A program made the position numbers and the translations under genes. Shown here one piece after another: positions 1 through 10,191 of a stretch of 64,000 nt of DNA. The stretch covers positions 2,666,001-2,730,000 of the forward strand of contig NZ_CP034753.1 of assembly GCF_004006235.1 (NCBI RefSeq), given 5' to 3'. How positions within the stretch are numbered: the stretch's first letter is position 1; every line of letters begins with the position of its first letter. This stretch comes from Agromyces sp. LHK192. Lineage in GTDB: Bacteria; Actinomycetota; Actinomycetes; Actinomycetales; Microbacteriaceae. Under the pieces are notes generated by a model. That model saw only the letters and a list, made by a program, of their open reading frames with translations, ran no database searches and was not told the origin of the DNA.

Positions 1-357
1 CTCACGTTGACGAACCAGAGCTTCGGCGAGTCGGGGATCGCCCCGATCGAATGGCTGTTCAACCGCGGCCCCTACCCGTTGCCGGGCGGATCGTCGATCG
101 CGAACGCGAACGGCTGGGACGCCAGCGAGGGCTACGAGGTGCACTGGGTGCCGTCGATGCGCATGGTCGTCGACCTGGCCGACTTCGACCGGTCCCGGTG
201 GATCAACCTGACCGGCGCCTCGGGCCACGCGTTCCACCCGAACTACGCCGACCAGACCCCGCTGTGGCAGGACGGCGAGCTGCTCGCCTGGCCGTTCACG
301 CGCGACGCCGTCGAGGCGGCCGCCGCCGCGACGCTCGTGCTCCGCCCAGCCGGCTGA
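1..357 (+). CDS. Penicillin acylase family protein, C-terminal fragment (5' end outside window)
   Basis: The frame is open from base 1 and ends with TGA at 355-357, so only about 118 C-terminal residues are present. The segment has the hallmarks of the penicillin G acylase (Ntn-hydrolase) beta-chain tail: a GDP/GG-rich stretch followed by PSMRMVVDL, then SGHAFHPNYADQTPLW, which in this family lies in the last ~80 residues. Such enzymes hydrolyse amide bonds, including acyl-homoserine lactones or penicillins; substrate cannot be read from this piece. A GC-rich hairpin follows the stop and separates it from the convergent citrate synthase gene. Family call is firm, function open. Confidence 0.8.
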   Translation, partial: LTLTNQSFGESGIAPIEWLFNRGPYPLPGGSSIANANGWDASEGYEVHWVPSMRMVVDLADFDRSRWINLTGASGHAFHPNYADQTPLWQDGELLAWPFTRDAVEAAAAATLVLRPAG

Positions 358-358
358 G

Positions 359-383
359 CGCCCCGGGACTCAGGCCCGGGGCG
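359..383. terminator. Bidirectional hairpin between the acylase and gltA
   Basis: A nine-base-pair perfect stem (arms 359-367 and 375-383, CGCCCCGGG / CCCGGGGCG) with a 7-nt loop lies between two convergent stop codons. There is no strong T-run, which is common for actinobacterial terminators. Confidence 0.6.
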
Positions 384-396
384 GCGCCCGCCCGGA

Positions 397-1707
397 CTAC
401 GCGCCCGGGTGGCGGCGCTCCGCCTCGCCCACGTAGAGCTGCTGCGGACGGCCGATCTTCGTCTGCGGGTCGAGGTTCATCTCGCGCCAGTGCGCGATCC
501 AGCCGGGAAGCCGGCCGATCGCGAACAGCACCGTGAACATGCGCGTCGGGAAGCCCATCGCCTTGTAGATCACGCCGGTGTAGAAGTCGACGTTCGGGTA
601 CAGGCGACGCTCGCGGAAGTAGTCGTCCTCGAGCGCGAACTGCTCGAGCTCCTTCGCGATGTCGAGCAGCGGGTCGTCCACGCCGAGCCCGTCGAGCACC
701 GCATCGGCGGACTGCTTGACGATCTTGGCGCGCGGGTCGTAGTTCTTGTACACCCGGTGCCCGAAGCCCATGAGCTTGACGCCGTCCTCCTTGCGCTTGA
801 CGCGCTCGACGAACTTCGCGACGCCCTCACCGGACTCCTGGATGCGCGCGAGCATCTGCAGCACGGCCTCGTTGGCGCCGCCGTGCAGCGGGCCCGACAG
901 CGCCTGCACGCCCGCCGAGATCGACGCGTACAGGTTCGCACCGGTCGATCCGACCAGGCGCACCGTCGAGGTGGAGGCGTTCTGCTCGTGGTCCTCGTGC
1001 AGGATCAGCAGGCGATCGAGCGCCCGCGCGAGCGTCGGGTCGATCGAGTACGGCTCGGCCATGTTGCCGAAGTTCAGGCGGAGGAAGTTCTCGACGAACG
1101 ACAGCGAGTTGTCGGGGTAGAGGAACGCCTGGCCGATGCTCTTCTTGTGCGCGTACGCCGCGATCACCGGAAGCTTCGCGAGGAGCCGGATGGTCGTCAG
1201 CTCCACGTGCTCGGGGTTCTGCGGGTCGGACGAGTCCTCGTAGTACGTCGACAGCGCCGAAACCGCGCTCGAGAGCACGGCCATCGGGTGCGCGGTGTGC
1301 GGCAGCGCGGAGAAGAAGCGCTTGAGGTCTTCATGCAGCAGCGTGTGCCGGCGGATCTTCTCGTCGAACTCCGCGAGCTGGTCCGCGGTCGGCAGCTCGC
1401 CGTAGATGAGCAGCCACGCGACCTCGAGGTACGTCGAGTGCTCGGCGAGCTGCTCGATCGGATACCCGCGGTACCGCAGGATGCCCTGCTCGCCGTCGAT
1501 GTACGTGATCGCGGACCGCGTCGACGCGGTGTTCACGAAGCCGTAGTCGAGTGCGGTGAAGCCCGTCTGCCGGGTCAGGGTCGACAGGTCGAGGCTCGAG
1601 TTGCCCTCCGCTGCGGTGCGGACCGGGAACTCGGCGGTGCCGCCGGGGAAGCTCAGTGTCGCGGAGACGGGCGTCTGCCCACCTGCAGGATTCACGACGT
1701 CGCTCAC
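397..1707 (-). CDS. gltA: Citrate synthase
   Basis: Condenses acetyl-CoA and oxaloacetate to citrate in the TCA cycle. The 436-residue protein is the long, hexameric bacterial type. The catalytic triad is visible: His at ~275 (LHGGANE), His at ~316 (GFGHRVYK) and Asp at ~375 (VDFYTG), with the spacing of E. coli GltA. I chose the GTG at 1707 because AGGAGG lies 5 nt upstream of it; an in-frame ATG at 1728 would place that Shine-Dalgarno sequence inside the coding region. It is a single gene, convergent with the acylase. Its N-terminal ~40 residues (small beta-domain) are typical of actinobacterial GltA. Confidence 0.95.
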   Translation of the reverse strand: MSDVVNPAGGQTPVSATLSFPGGTAEFPVRTAAEGNSSLDLSTLTRQTGFTALDYGFVNTASTRSAITYIDGEQGILRYRGYPIEQLAEHSTYLEVAWLLIYGELPTADQLAEFDEKIRRHTLLHEDLKRFFSALPHTAHPMAVLSSAVSALSTYYEDSSDPQNPEHVELTTIRLLAKLPVIAAYAHKKSIGQAFLYPDNSLSFVENFLRLNFGNMAEPYSIDPTLARALDRLLILHEDHEQNASTSTVRLVGSTGANLYASISAGVQALSGPLHGGANEAVLQMLARIQESGEGVAKFVERVKRKEDGVKLMGFGHRVYKNYDPRAKIVKQSADAVLDGLGVDDPLLDIAKELEQFALEDDYFRERRLYPNVDFYTGVIYKAMGFPTRMFTVLFAIGRLPGWIAHWREMNLDPQTKIGRPQQLYVGEAERRHPGA

Positions 1708-1902
1708 GGCGCCTCCTGTGATCGTCATGTGTCGGGGTCGCTCTCTCTTCGAGCGCCGTTCGGCGCCTTCGGCCCCTCTAGCCTAGACGTGCCGGAAGGC
1801 CACTGTTGCACCCGCCAAGCGATGCGGCCTTCCGTTGCGGCTGCCCACAGCGAACGCCGACCGGATGGACCTGATGGACACGGCGTAGCCGCGCCCGCGC
1901 GA

Positions 1903-3015
1903 TCAGCGTGCCGACGCACCCAACCGCTGCGCCGCGGAGGCCACCCGTTCGTCGGTCGCGGTCAGCGACAGCCGCACGTGCTGGGGGAAGTGCGCGCCGT
2001 AGAAGTGACCGGGGCCCGCGACGATGCCGAGGTCGGCGAGCCGCGCGATCGACTCCCACGCGTCGCGCCCCTCGGTGGCCCACAGGTAGAGCCCGGCCTC
2101 GCTCCGGTCGATGCGGAAGCCAGCCGCCTCGAGGGCGGGCTTGAGCACCTCGCGGCGCGCCCGATACCTGGCCTTCTGCTCGGCGACGTGCACGTCGTCG
2201 CGCAGGGCGACCGTCATCGCGGCCTGCAGCGGCGCCGGGAGCATCAGCCCGGCGTGCTTGCGCGCCGTGGTCAGCCTGGCGATCGAGGCGGGGCATCCGG
2301 CGACGAAGGCGGCACGGTACCCGGCCATGTTGGACTGCTTCGAGAGCGAGTAGATCGCGAGCGTGCGATCGTGGTCGCCGTCGGTGACCCGCGGATCGAG
2401 CAGGCTCGGCACGGCGCCCTCGGCCCATTCGCCCTCCCAGCCGAGCTCGGCGTAGCACTCGTCGCCGACGATCCACGCATCGAGTTCCCGCGCCCGCTGC
2501 CGCGCCGCTCGGAGCTCCTCGACGCCGAGGACGCGCCCGTCGGGGTTGCCCGGGCTGTTCAGCCACACGAGCCGCGTCGCCTCGGGCCACTCGGCGGGAT
2601 CGTCCGAGGCGAACGATGTCGCGCCTGCGAAGACGGCGCCCATCTCGTACGTCGGGTACGCGGCGCGCGGATGCACCACCACGTCGCCGGCACCCAGGCC
2701 GAGCAGGAACGGCAGCAGCGCCACGAGCTCCTTCGAGCCGATCGTGGGGAGCACCGAGGACTCGTCGAGCCCCACGACGCCGCGGCGACGCTCGAACCAG
2801 TCGACGATCGCGCGACGCAGGGCCGGCGTGCCGATCGTCGCCGGGTAGGCGTGGGCGTCGGTCGCCGCGGCGAGGGCCTCGCGCACGACGTCGGGCGTCG
2901 GGTCGACGGGAGATCCGATCGAGAGGTCGACGACACCGCCGGGATGCTCCTCGGCGCGCGCCCGATGGGGGGCCATCAGGTCCCACGGGTAGTCGGGAAG
3001 GGGCCCGAGCCCCAT
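1903..3015 (-). CDS. dapC: Succinyldiaminopimelate transaminase (DapC type)
   Basis: A 370-residue fold-type I PLP aminotransferase of the lysine/DAP pathway; it supplies meso-DAP for peptidoglycan and lysine. The PLP lysine is in SLSKQSNMAGYR (Lys ~226), preceded by the cofactor-binding GDECYAEL segment, and the C-terminal substrate Arg lies in VRLSLTA. The N-terminus MGLGPLPDYPWDLM matches actinobacterial DapC. ATG at 3015 begins two bases after the fdxA stop, so the two are translationally coupled. The fdxA-dapC pairing is a conserved actinobacterial arrangement and is the main support for DapC over other class I/II aminotransferases. Confidence 0.88.
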   Translation of the reverse strand: MGLGPLPDYPWDLMAPHRARAEEHPGGVVDLSIGSPVDPTPDVVREALAAATDAHAYPATIGTPALRRAIVDWFERRRGVVGLDESSVLPTIGSKELVALLPFLLGLGAGDVVVHPRAAYPTYEMGAVFAGATSFASDDPAEWPEATRLVWLNSPGNPDGRVLGVEELRAARQRARELDAWIVGDECYAELGWEGEWAEGAVPSLLDPRVTDGDHDRTLAIYSLSKQSNMAGYRAAFVAGCPASIARLTTARKHAGLMLPAPLQAAMTVALRDDVHVAEQKARYRARREVLKPALEAAGFRIDRSEAGLYLWATEGRDAWESIARLADLGIVAGPGHFYGAHFPQHVRLSLTATDERVASAAQRLGASAR

Positions 3016-3017
3016 GC

Positions 3018-3338
3018 TCAGTGCCCCTGCGGCGGGAGCGCGGCGACGAGGGGGTGGTCGTGCGCGATCACGCCGACCTTCGCGGCACCGCCCGGCGAAC
3101 CGACCTCGTCGAAGAACTCGACGTTGGCCTTGTAGTAGTCGGCCCACTCGTCGGGCAGGTCGTCCTCGTAGTAGATCGCCTCGACGGGGCACACGGGCTC
3201 GCAGGCGCCGCAGTCGACGCACTCGTCGGGGTGGATGTACAGCGAGCGTTCACCCTCGTAGATGCAGTCGACGGGACACTCGTCGATGCATGCACGGTCT
3301 TTCACGTCGACACAGGGGAGGGCGATGACGTAGGTCAC
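3018..3338 (-). CDS. fdxA: 7Fe ferredoxin (3Fe-4S/4Fe-4S)
   Basis: Small soluble electron carrier, 106 residues. The N-terminal cluster region carries Cys9, Cys17, Cys21 and Cys25 ([17 protein letters not shown]), and the second region reads [12 protein letters not shown]. This is the arrangement of seven-iron ferredoxins of the mycobacterial FdxA/Streptomyces type. The acidic C-terminal tail is usual. The GTG at 3338 is used as start, with a GAAGGGAA stretch upstream; it gives the standard MTYVIALPC beginning. It directly precedes dapC. The redox partner cannot be inferred here. Confidence 0.93.
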   Translation of the reverse strand: MTYVIALPCVDVKDRACIDECPVDCIYEGERSLYIHPDECVDCGACEPVCPVEAIYYEDDLPDEWADYYKANVEFFDEVGSPGGAAKVGVIAHDHPLVAALPPQGH

Positions 3339-3379
3339 GGTGGGTGAGGTTCCCTTCGAGGACTCTTGGTCCTGCCAGT

Positions 3380-3811
3380 CTATGCCGACGCCGACGCGCC
3401 GGAGGCGCCGTGCGACGTCGTGCGACGCAGGGCGCTGCTCGAGGGCCAGGCCACGACGAGCACGCCGATCACGGCCGGGGCGATGGTCCAGATCGTGCCC
3501 TCGATCGTCGCCGGCACGAGCACCGAGCCTCCGACGCCCGGCAAGGAGAGCACGGCGACCGAGACGATGACACCGAGCGCCGCGGCTCCGGCGATGAGGC
3601 GGCCCGGGTACAGGAGCCGGATGCCGATGAGCAGCGCCGCGACCCCGGCGAGGGCGAGCACCAGGCCCCACGGGATCACGACCTCGTCGAAGCGCCAGTG
3701 GTGGCGGTGGCCGATGGTGCCGATCGCTCCGTACAGCAGTCCGACGGCGAGGCCGACGATCGCGGCGACCACGCCGCCGCGACGGGTGTGCGAGGCGTGC
3801 GGATCGGTCAC
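3380..3811 (-). CDS. Small four-helix membrane protein, unknown function
   Basis: A 143-residue protein with four predicted membrane segments (roughly residues 13-33, 47-67, 72-90 and 103-122), short loops, and a polar Ser/Ala-rich C-terminus. A His-rich turn ([11 protein letters not shown], ~33-43) follows the first helix. The GTG start overlaps the stop of the upstream lipoprotein gene (GTGA), so the two are translationally coupled and probably work together. I do not recognise a named family; DUF6113-like actinobacterial membrane proteins beside fdxA/dapC are similar in size, but that is a guess. Confidence 0.7.
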   Translation of the reverse strand: MTDPHASHTRRGGVVAAIVGLAVGLLYGAIGTIGHRHHWRFDEVVIPWGLVLALAGVAALLIGIRLLYPGRLIAGAAALGVIVSVAVLSLPGVGGSVLVPATIEGTIWTIAPAVIGVLVVAWPSSSALRRTTSHGASGASASA

Positions 3812-4269
3812 GGCGCGGGAGCCGGGGTCACGGTGTAGACGAGCGCGTCACCGTCGCCCGACAGCAGCACGAGCAGGGTCCCGTTCGAGTAGATCTGGGC
3901 GCCGAGGTCGACGCCGTCGAACGCCGCATCCTTCGCGAACCCGGCAGCCTCGAGCGCTGCCGCGGCCTCGGGCAGCGGGTCGGCGGAGGTCGGGTCGATG
4001 CCGACCACCCAGCCCTGCTCGCCCCCGGTACCGCTCGAGAACGTGATCGAGCCCTCGACGATCGGGATCTCCGCGGGAAAACCCTCGGGCATCTCGCCGC
4101 CGAGGCTCACGTCGCCGCCGGTGGCCTCCTCGATGCCTTTCTCGACCCCCTGCTTGACCTGTTCCATCGGGTTGAAGAAGCACCCGGACAGCGCGGTCGC
4201 CACGACCCCGCCGATCAGGACGGCGGCGGCGACTCGGAGTCGGGGGTTGCGCAGGTGCGTGGCGGGCAT
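3808..4269 (-). CDS. Small secreted lipoprotein, unknown function
   Basis: 153 residues with a lipoprotein signal peptide: basic N-terminus, hydrophobic stretch and lipobox ALSGC at about residues 26-30. The mature part starts [22 protein letters not shown] and contains a run of short beta-like segments ending in [10 protein letters not shown]. It should be anchored to the outer face of the membrane. ATG at 4269 is preferred; the frame stays open far upstream only because of GC bias and antisense overlap with the enoyl-CoA hydratase gene. Its stop overlaps the next membrane-protein start. Confidence 0.75.
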   Translation of the reverse strand: MPATHLRNPRLRVAAAVLIGGVVATALSGCFFNPMEQVKQGVEKGIEEATGGDVSLGGEMPEGFPAEIPIVEGSITFSSGTGGEQGWVVGIDPTSADPLPEAAAALEAAGFAKDAAFDGVDLGAQIYSNGTLLVLLSGDGDALVYTVTPAPAP

Positions 4270-4428
4270 GGCGACGATCCTACCCGCGATGCCCGTGCGG
4301 CCGCGGGAGCGATGCCGGGCGGCGGTCCATGCCGGGCGGCTCCGCGCGAGGCCGGTCCGTGCCGCGTGATGCCGTAGCGTGAGGGGACGCGCGGGCACGG
4401 CCCGCACCCCCGGAGAGGATCGCCGACG

Positions 4429-5244
4429 ATGACCGACCAGTCCGCCCCGCAGCCCGCCGCCGTCCGCCTCGAGCGCGACGGAACGCTGGTCTCCGTCGTG
4501 ATCGACCGGCCGAAGAGCCTGAACGCCCTCTCCCCCGAGGTGCTCGGCGAGCTCGAACGCGTCGTCGCCGAGGTGTCGGCCCTGACCGGCGGCCCGGACG
4601 GCGTCACGGGCGTGGTACTCGTCGGCGAGGGCGGCCGCGCCTTCGTCGCCGGCGCGGACATCCGTGCGATGTCGTCGTTCACCCCGGAGGAGGGCGAGCG
4701 TACCGCGCGCGCCGGCCACGCCGTCGCCGCGGCGATCGAGGCCCTCCCGGTGCCGGTGATCGCGTGCGTCGACGGGTTCGCCCTCGGCGGCGGCCTCGAG
4801 CTCGCCCTGGCGTGCGACTTCATCTACGCGACGGATGCCTCGCGTTTCGGCCAGCCCGAGGTCAGGCTCGGCCTCATCCCCGGGTTCGGCGGCACCGTGC
4901 GGTTGCCGAAGGTCGTGGGGCCGGCAGTCGCGAAGGAACTCATCTACACCGGCCGACAGGTCGCCGCGGAGGAGGCCGAGCGCATCGGCCTCGTCGCGCG
5001 CCGCTTCGCCGACCGCGAGGCCCTGCTCGCCGGCGCACGCGAGACGCTCGAGCTCATCGCGACGAACTCGCCGGCGGCCGTGGGCCTGGCCAAGCGCGTG
5101 CTCGTCGAGGCATCCGGCACCCCGACGGCGGCCGCCGTCGAGATCGAGATCGCGGGATTCGAGGATGCGTTCCGGACCGAGGACCACGATGAGGGCATCG
5201 CCGCGTTCCTCGAGAAGCGCGATCCGTCGTTCACCGGGCGCTGA
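4429..5244 (+). CDS. Enoyl-CoA hydratase/isomerase family protein
   Basis: A 271-residue crotonase-fold protein. The oxyanion-hole segments are present (FVAGADIRAM ~75-84 and ALGGGLELALACD ~116-128), and a catalytic-type Glu falls in FGQPEVRLGLIPGFGGT (~142-158). It probably hydrates trans-2-enoyl-CoA in fatty-acid or branched-chain acid breakdown; exact substrate is not readable. ATG 4429 follows a GGAGAGGATC ribosome site. It diverges from the lipoprotein gene and has no beta-oxidation partners next to it. Close relatives are often annotated as EchA or 3-hydroxybutyryl-CoA dehydratase. Confidence 0.88.
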   Translation: MTDQSAPQPAAVRLERDGTLVSVVIDRPKSLNALSPEVLGELERVVAEVSALTGGPDGVTGVVLVGEGGRAFVAGADIRAMSSFTPEEGERTARAGHAVAAAIEALPVPVIACVDGFALGGGLELALACDFIYATDASRFGQPEVRLGLIPGFGGTVRLPKVVGPAVAKELIYTGRQVAAEEAERIGLVARRFADREALLAGARETLELIATNSPAAVGLAKRVLVEASGTPTAAAVEIEIAGFEDAFRTEDHDEGIAAFLEKRDPSFTGR

Positions 5245-5289
5245 TCAGGTCCCCTGACCAGCCGAACGCGGTGATGCCCGAGACGGCGG

Positions 5290-6093
5290 TCAGCCGAGTC
5301 GGGCGTGCAGCCAGGCCATGCCGTCGAAGCGCACGCCGTCGGCGCCGAACATCTCGAGGTGCAGGTGCGGGCCGGTCGACTGACCGGTCGTGCCGACGAG
5401 GCCGAGCTGCTGGCCGGCGGTGACCTGCTGGCCGACGCTGACCGCGAGCGAGCCGTACTGCATGTGCGCGTACGAGGACGTGACCAGCTCGCCGTCGATG
5501 TTGTGCTGCACCTCGACGTTGACGCCGAGCCCGCCGCCGTTCTCGGTCGCGAGCACGACGACGCCGTCGGCGATCGACATGACGGGGCTGCCGTTGCCGG
5601 GTGTGAAGTCGACTCCGTCGTGATAGGTCGAGCATCCGGAGCACGGCGCCGAGCGCGGGCCGAAGCCGGAGCTCGTGCGCGACGGGTCGACGACCGGCCA
5701 GACCACGAGGTCGCTCTGGAGGAGCGAGACCGAACCGAGGCCCGCGACGCTCGACTGGAGGGGCGGCGGCGCGGCCTCGACCGCATACCCGCCGGTCTCG
5801 ACCTCTTCGGGCGCCGCCTTCTCGGATACCTCCAGGTGCTGCGGCGCCGCGACGATCACGTCGGCGGCCGCCGGTGCGTACACGTCGGCGACGGGGTTGC
5901 CCGCGCGTTCGGCGGTCGCGGTGATCGCGAGCGCGGGGACGCTGGTGACGAACAGCATGCCGCCGGCGAACGTCATCGCCAGGGCGGCGAGCCCGTCGCG
6001 GGGGCGCAGGCGCAGGCGGCCGCGGAGCGGCATCGTGAAACGGGCAGAGGGCTTCGTGGCCGCGCGTCGGCGGCCGTGCATGGTGGAGCGCAT
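5290..6093 (-). CDS. M23 family peptidoglycan endopeptidase (LytM-like)
   Basis: A membrane-anchored or secreted zinc endopeptidase of about 267 residues. A hydrophobic segment (LAALAMTFAGGMLFVTSVPALA) near residues 35-58 is the export signal. The C-terminal half is the M23 domain with the zinc ligands in STYHDGVDF (HxxxD) and GPHLHLEMF (HxH). It likely cleaves peptide crosslinks during wall growth. Start choice: ATG 6093 is used because the frame's upstream GTG at 6189 lies beyond a probable regulatory site (6151-6172) and has no ribosome site; an ATG at 6081 is also possible. The stretch between 6094 and 6240 is the promoter region. Confidence 0.82.
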   Translation of the reverse strand: MRSTMHGRRRAATKPSARFTMPLRGRLRLRPRDGLAALAMTFAGGMLFVTSVPALAITATAERAGNPVADVYAPAAADVIVAAPQHLEVSEKAAPEEVETGGYAVEAAPPPLQSSVAGLGSVSLLQSDLVVWPVVDPSRTSSGFGPRSAPCSGCSTYHDGVDFTPGNGSPVMSIADGVVVLATENGGGLGVNVEVQHNIDGELVTSSYAHMQYGSLAVSVGQQVTAGQQLGLVGTTGQSTGPHLHLEMFGADGVRFDGMAWLHARLG

Positions 6094-6150
6094 TGAGGGG
6101 GTGCGTCGGGGGTCGAGGGCCTCCGCGACGCGACCGGGGGAACGCAGAAA

Positions 6151-6172
6151 GATCACGAAGCGGTAACGGAAC
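6151..6172 (-). promoter_or_regulatory. Candidate MtrA-type direct-repeat operator upstream of the M23 peptidase
   Basis: The plus strand reads ATCAC-n6-GTAAC, two similar pentamers one helical turn (11 bp) apart, 60-80 bp before the peptidase start. MtrA, the OmpR-family regulator of wall hydrolases in actinobacteria, binds such GTNAC direct repeats. Family knowledge plus position suggests MtrA control; no binding evidence. Confidence 0.4.
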
Positions 6173-6240
6173 ACCTCAACGGTACGCACCGAATCTGGAG
6201 GAACCGTGTGAAACGTGAGAATTCCACTGTTCCGAACGCG

Positions 6241-6275
6241 CGGATGCCCCGGGCCGAGGCGGCCCGGGGCATCCG
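6241..6275 (-). terminator. Terminator of typA
   Basis: Perfect 15-bp stem (arms 6241-6255 and 6261-6275, ending GGGCC / GGCCC) with a 5-nt loop, beginning about 22 bp past the typA stop on the minus strand. It also ends the promoter region of the adjacent M23 peptidase. Confidence 0.8.
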
Positions 6276-6297
6276 ATCGTCAGCGCGCGAGCGGCGC

Positions 6298-8202
<1,905 letters not shown>

Positions 8203-8358
8203 TGGATGTGTCCTCGCGGTGGGGCATCCGTCGGCAGCGGACCGGTGACCGGCTCGCCGGGGCCGCGCGGATGCGCTGGATGGGAGTCTGTGGGAGCGCG
8301 GCTGCCGATGACACGGCGCGCGCCCCCCAATGCTATCGCGACGTTGCCGTGCGAACGC

Positions 8359-8397
8359 CGAACGCCCGGTCCGGCTGGTGCCGGGACCGGGCGTTCG
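8359..8397 (-). terminator. Terminator of the oligopeptide ABC transporter operon
   Basis: 14-bp inverted repeat (arms 8359-8372 and 8384-8397, CGAACGCCCGGTCC and its complement) with an 11-nt loop, just past the stop of the last transporter gene on the minus strand. Confidence 0.78.
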
Positions 8398-8430
8398 CGA
8401 GCGGGGCGACCCGCGCGACGCGAGTCGGGA

Positions 8431-10191
8431 CTACGCCCCGAGCTCGATGTTCGCGCCGGGGATCGCCGCGAGCAGGTCCTTCGTGTACTGCTCCTTCGGG
8501 TTCTCGAACACCTCGTCGGTGGTCGCCGCCTCGACGATGCGTCCGCGCTGCATGACGCACACGTTGTCGGCGATGACCCGCACGACCGCGAGGTCGTGCG
8601 TGATGAAGAGGTACGTGAGCCCCAGCTCGGCCTGCAGGTCGGCGAGCAGGCGCAGGATCTGCGCCTGGACGAGCACGTCGAGGGCGGAGACCGCCTCGTC
8701 GAGCACGACGATCTCGGGCTTGAGCGCGAGCGCACGCGCGATCGCGATGCGCTGGCGCTGACCGCCCGAGAGCTCGTTCGGGTAGCGGCCGACGAGCGTG
8801 CGCGGCAGCGCGACCTGGTCGAGCAACTCGTTCACGCGCTCGCGACGGAACGCCCGGTCGCCCACCTTGTGCGTCATCAGCGGCTCGGCGATGGTGTTGC
8901 CGATGTTGCGCAGCGGGTTGAGCGACCCGTACGGGTCCTGGAACACCGGCTGCATGCGGCTGCGCAGGTTGAAGAGGTCCTTGCCCGACAGCGCCGCGAG
9001 ATCGTTGCCGCCGACGAGGATCTTGCCGCTGGTGGCGTCCTCGAGCTTCAGCAGCATCTTCGCGACGGTCGACTTGCCGGAGCCCGACTCGCCGACCAGC
9101 GCCGTCGTGGTGCCCTTCGCGATCTGGAACGACACGTCGTCGACCGCCTTGAAGTCACCCGATCCGCGGATCTTGAAGACCTTGGTGAGGTTCTCGACGA
9201 CGATCGCGGGCGGTGCCGCCTGCGCGGCCTCGAGGGCCTCGGCGCGGGCCTCGGCGGTCGCGATCAGGTCGATCGTCTCGCCTGCGGCCGTAGCGGCGTC
9301 CTCGGCCATCGACTCCTCGGCGGCGTGGATGCTCCCCGACGCCTGGATGCGCCGCGACGCGAGGCTCGGCGCCGCGGCGACGAGCCGCTGCGTGTACGGG
9401 TGCTGCGGGTTCTGCAGGATCTCGACCGAGTTGCCCGACTCGACCACGCGGCCCTTGTACATCACGACGAGCTGCTCGGCGCGCTCGGCCGCGAGGCCGA
9501 GGTCGTGCGTGATGAACAGCAGCGTGGTGCCGAGTTCCCGGGTCAGCGACTCGAGGTGGTCGAGGATGACCCGCTGCACCGTCACGTCGAGCGCCGAGGT
9601 GGGCTCGTCGGCGATGAGCAGCTGCGGGTCGGACGCCAGGCCCATGCCGATCAGCACGCGCTGGCGCATGCCGCCCGAGAACTGGTGCGGGAACTGCTTC
9701 AGACGCCGATCCGCGTCCTGGAGGCCCGCCTGCTTGAGCACCTGGACGGCACGCTCGCGGACCGCCTTCTTGCCGGTGGCGATGCCGTTCGCACGGATCG
9801 CCTCCTCGACCTGGAAGCCGACCGACCACACCGGGTTCAGGTTCGACATCGGGTCCTGCGGGACGAAGCCGATCTTGCGACCGCGGATCGACTCCATCTC
9901 CTTCTTGGTGGCCTTCGTCAGGTCCTGGCCGTCGAGGAGGATCTTGCCGCCCGTGATCTTGCCCGAGCCCGGGAGCAGGTTGATGATCGCGTGCGCGGTC
10001 GTCGACTTGCCCGAGCCGGACTCGCCCACGATCGCGAGGCTCTGGCCGCGGTACAGCGTGATGTTCACGCCGTCCACGGCCTTCACCGTGCCGGTCTGGG
10101 TGGTGAACCCGACCTCGAGGTCCTTGATCTCGAGGATGGGTCGCTCGTCGGCGGATGCCTGCACGTCGGTTCCGTTCATGATGTCGCTCAT
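8431..10191 (-). CDS. Dipeptide/oligopeptide ABC transporter ATPase, two nucleotide-binding domains fused
   Basis: A 586-residue fusion of the DppD-like and DppF-like ATPases. Domain 1 has Walker A GESGSGKST (~55-63), signature SGGMRQRV (~170) and Walker B LLIADEP; domain 2 starts near residue 325, with its own Walker A GESGSGKST (~358), SGGQRQRI and EIVVLDEA. Each domain ends in the oligopeptide-binding HPYT/QYTK extension typical of peptide importers. It energises uptake through the two adjacent permeases. Its ATG overlaps the stop of the upstream permease gene. An Ala-rich linker (~285-325) joins the halves. Confidence 0.93.
   Translation of the reverse strand: MSDIMNGTDVQASADERPILEIKDLEVGFTTQTGTVKAVDGVNITLYRGQSLAIVGESGSGKSTTAHAIINLLPGSGKITGGKILLDGQDLTKATKKEMESIRGRKIGFVPQDPMSNLNPVWSVGFQVEEAIRANGIATGKKAVRERAVQVLKQAGLQDADRRLKQFPHQFSGGMRQRVLIGMGLASDPQLLIADEPTSALDVTVQRVILDHLESLTRELGTTLLFITHDLGLAAERAEQLVVMYKGRVVESGNSVEILQNPQHPYTQRLVAAAPSLASRRIQASGSIHAAEESMAEDAATAAGETIDLIATAEARAEALEAAQAAPPAIVVENLTKVFKIRGSGDFKAVDDVSFQIAKGTTTALVGESGSGKSTVAKMLLKLEDATSGKILVGGNDLAALSGKDLFNLRSRMQPVFQDPYGSLNPLRNIGNTIAEPLMTHKVGDRAFRRERVNELLDQVALPRTLVGRYPNELSGGQRQRIAIARALALKPEIVVLDEAVSALDVLVQAQILRLLADLQAELGLTYLFITHDLAVVRVIADNVCVMQRGRIVEAATTDEVFENPKEQYTKDLLAAIPGANIELGA

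Noticed and set aside
5245..5275. Terminator after the enoyl-CoA hydratase gene (TCAGG-tcc-CCTGA)
   Set aside because: The stem is short with a 3-nt loop; too weak to list beside the clear terminators.
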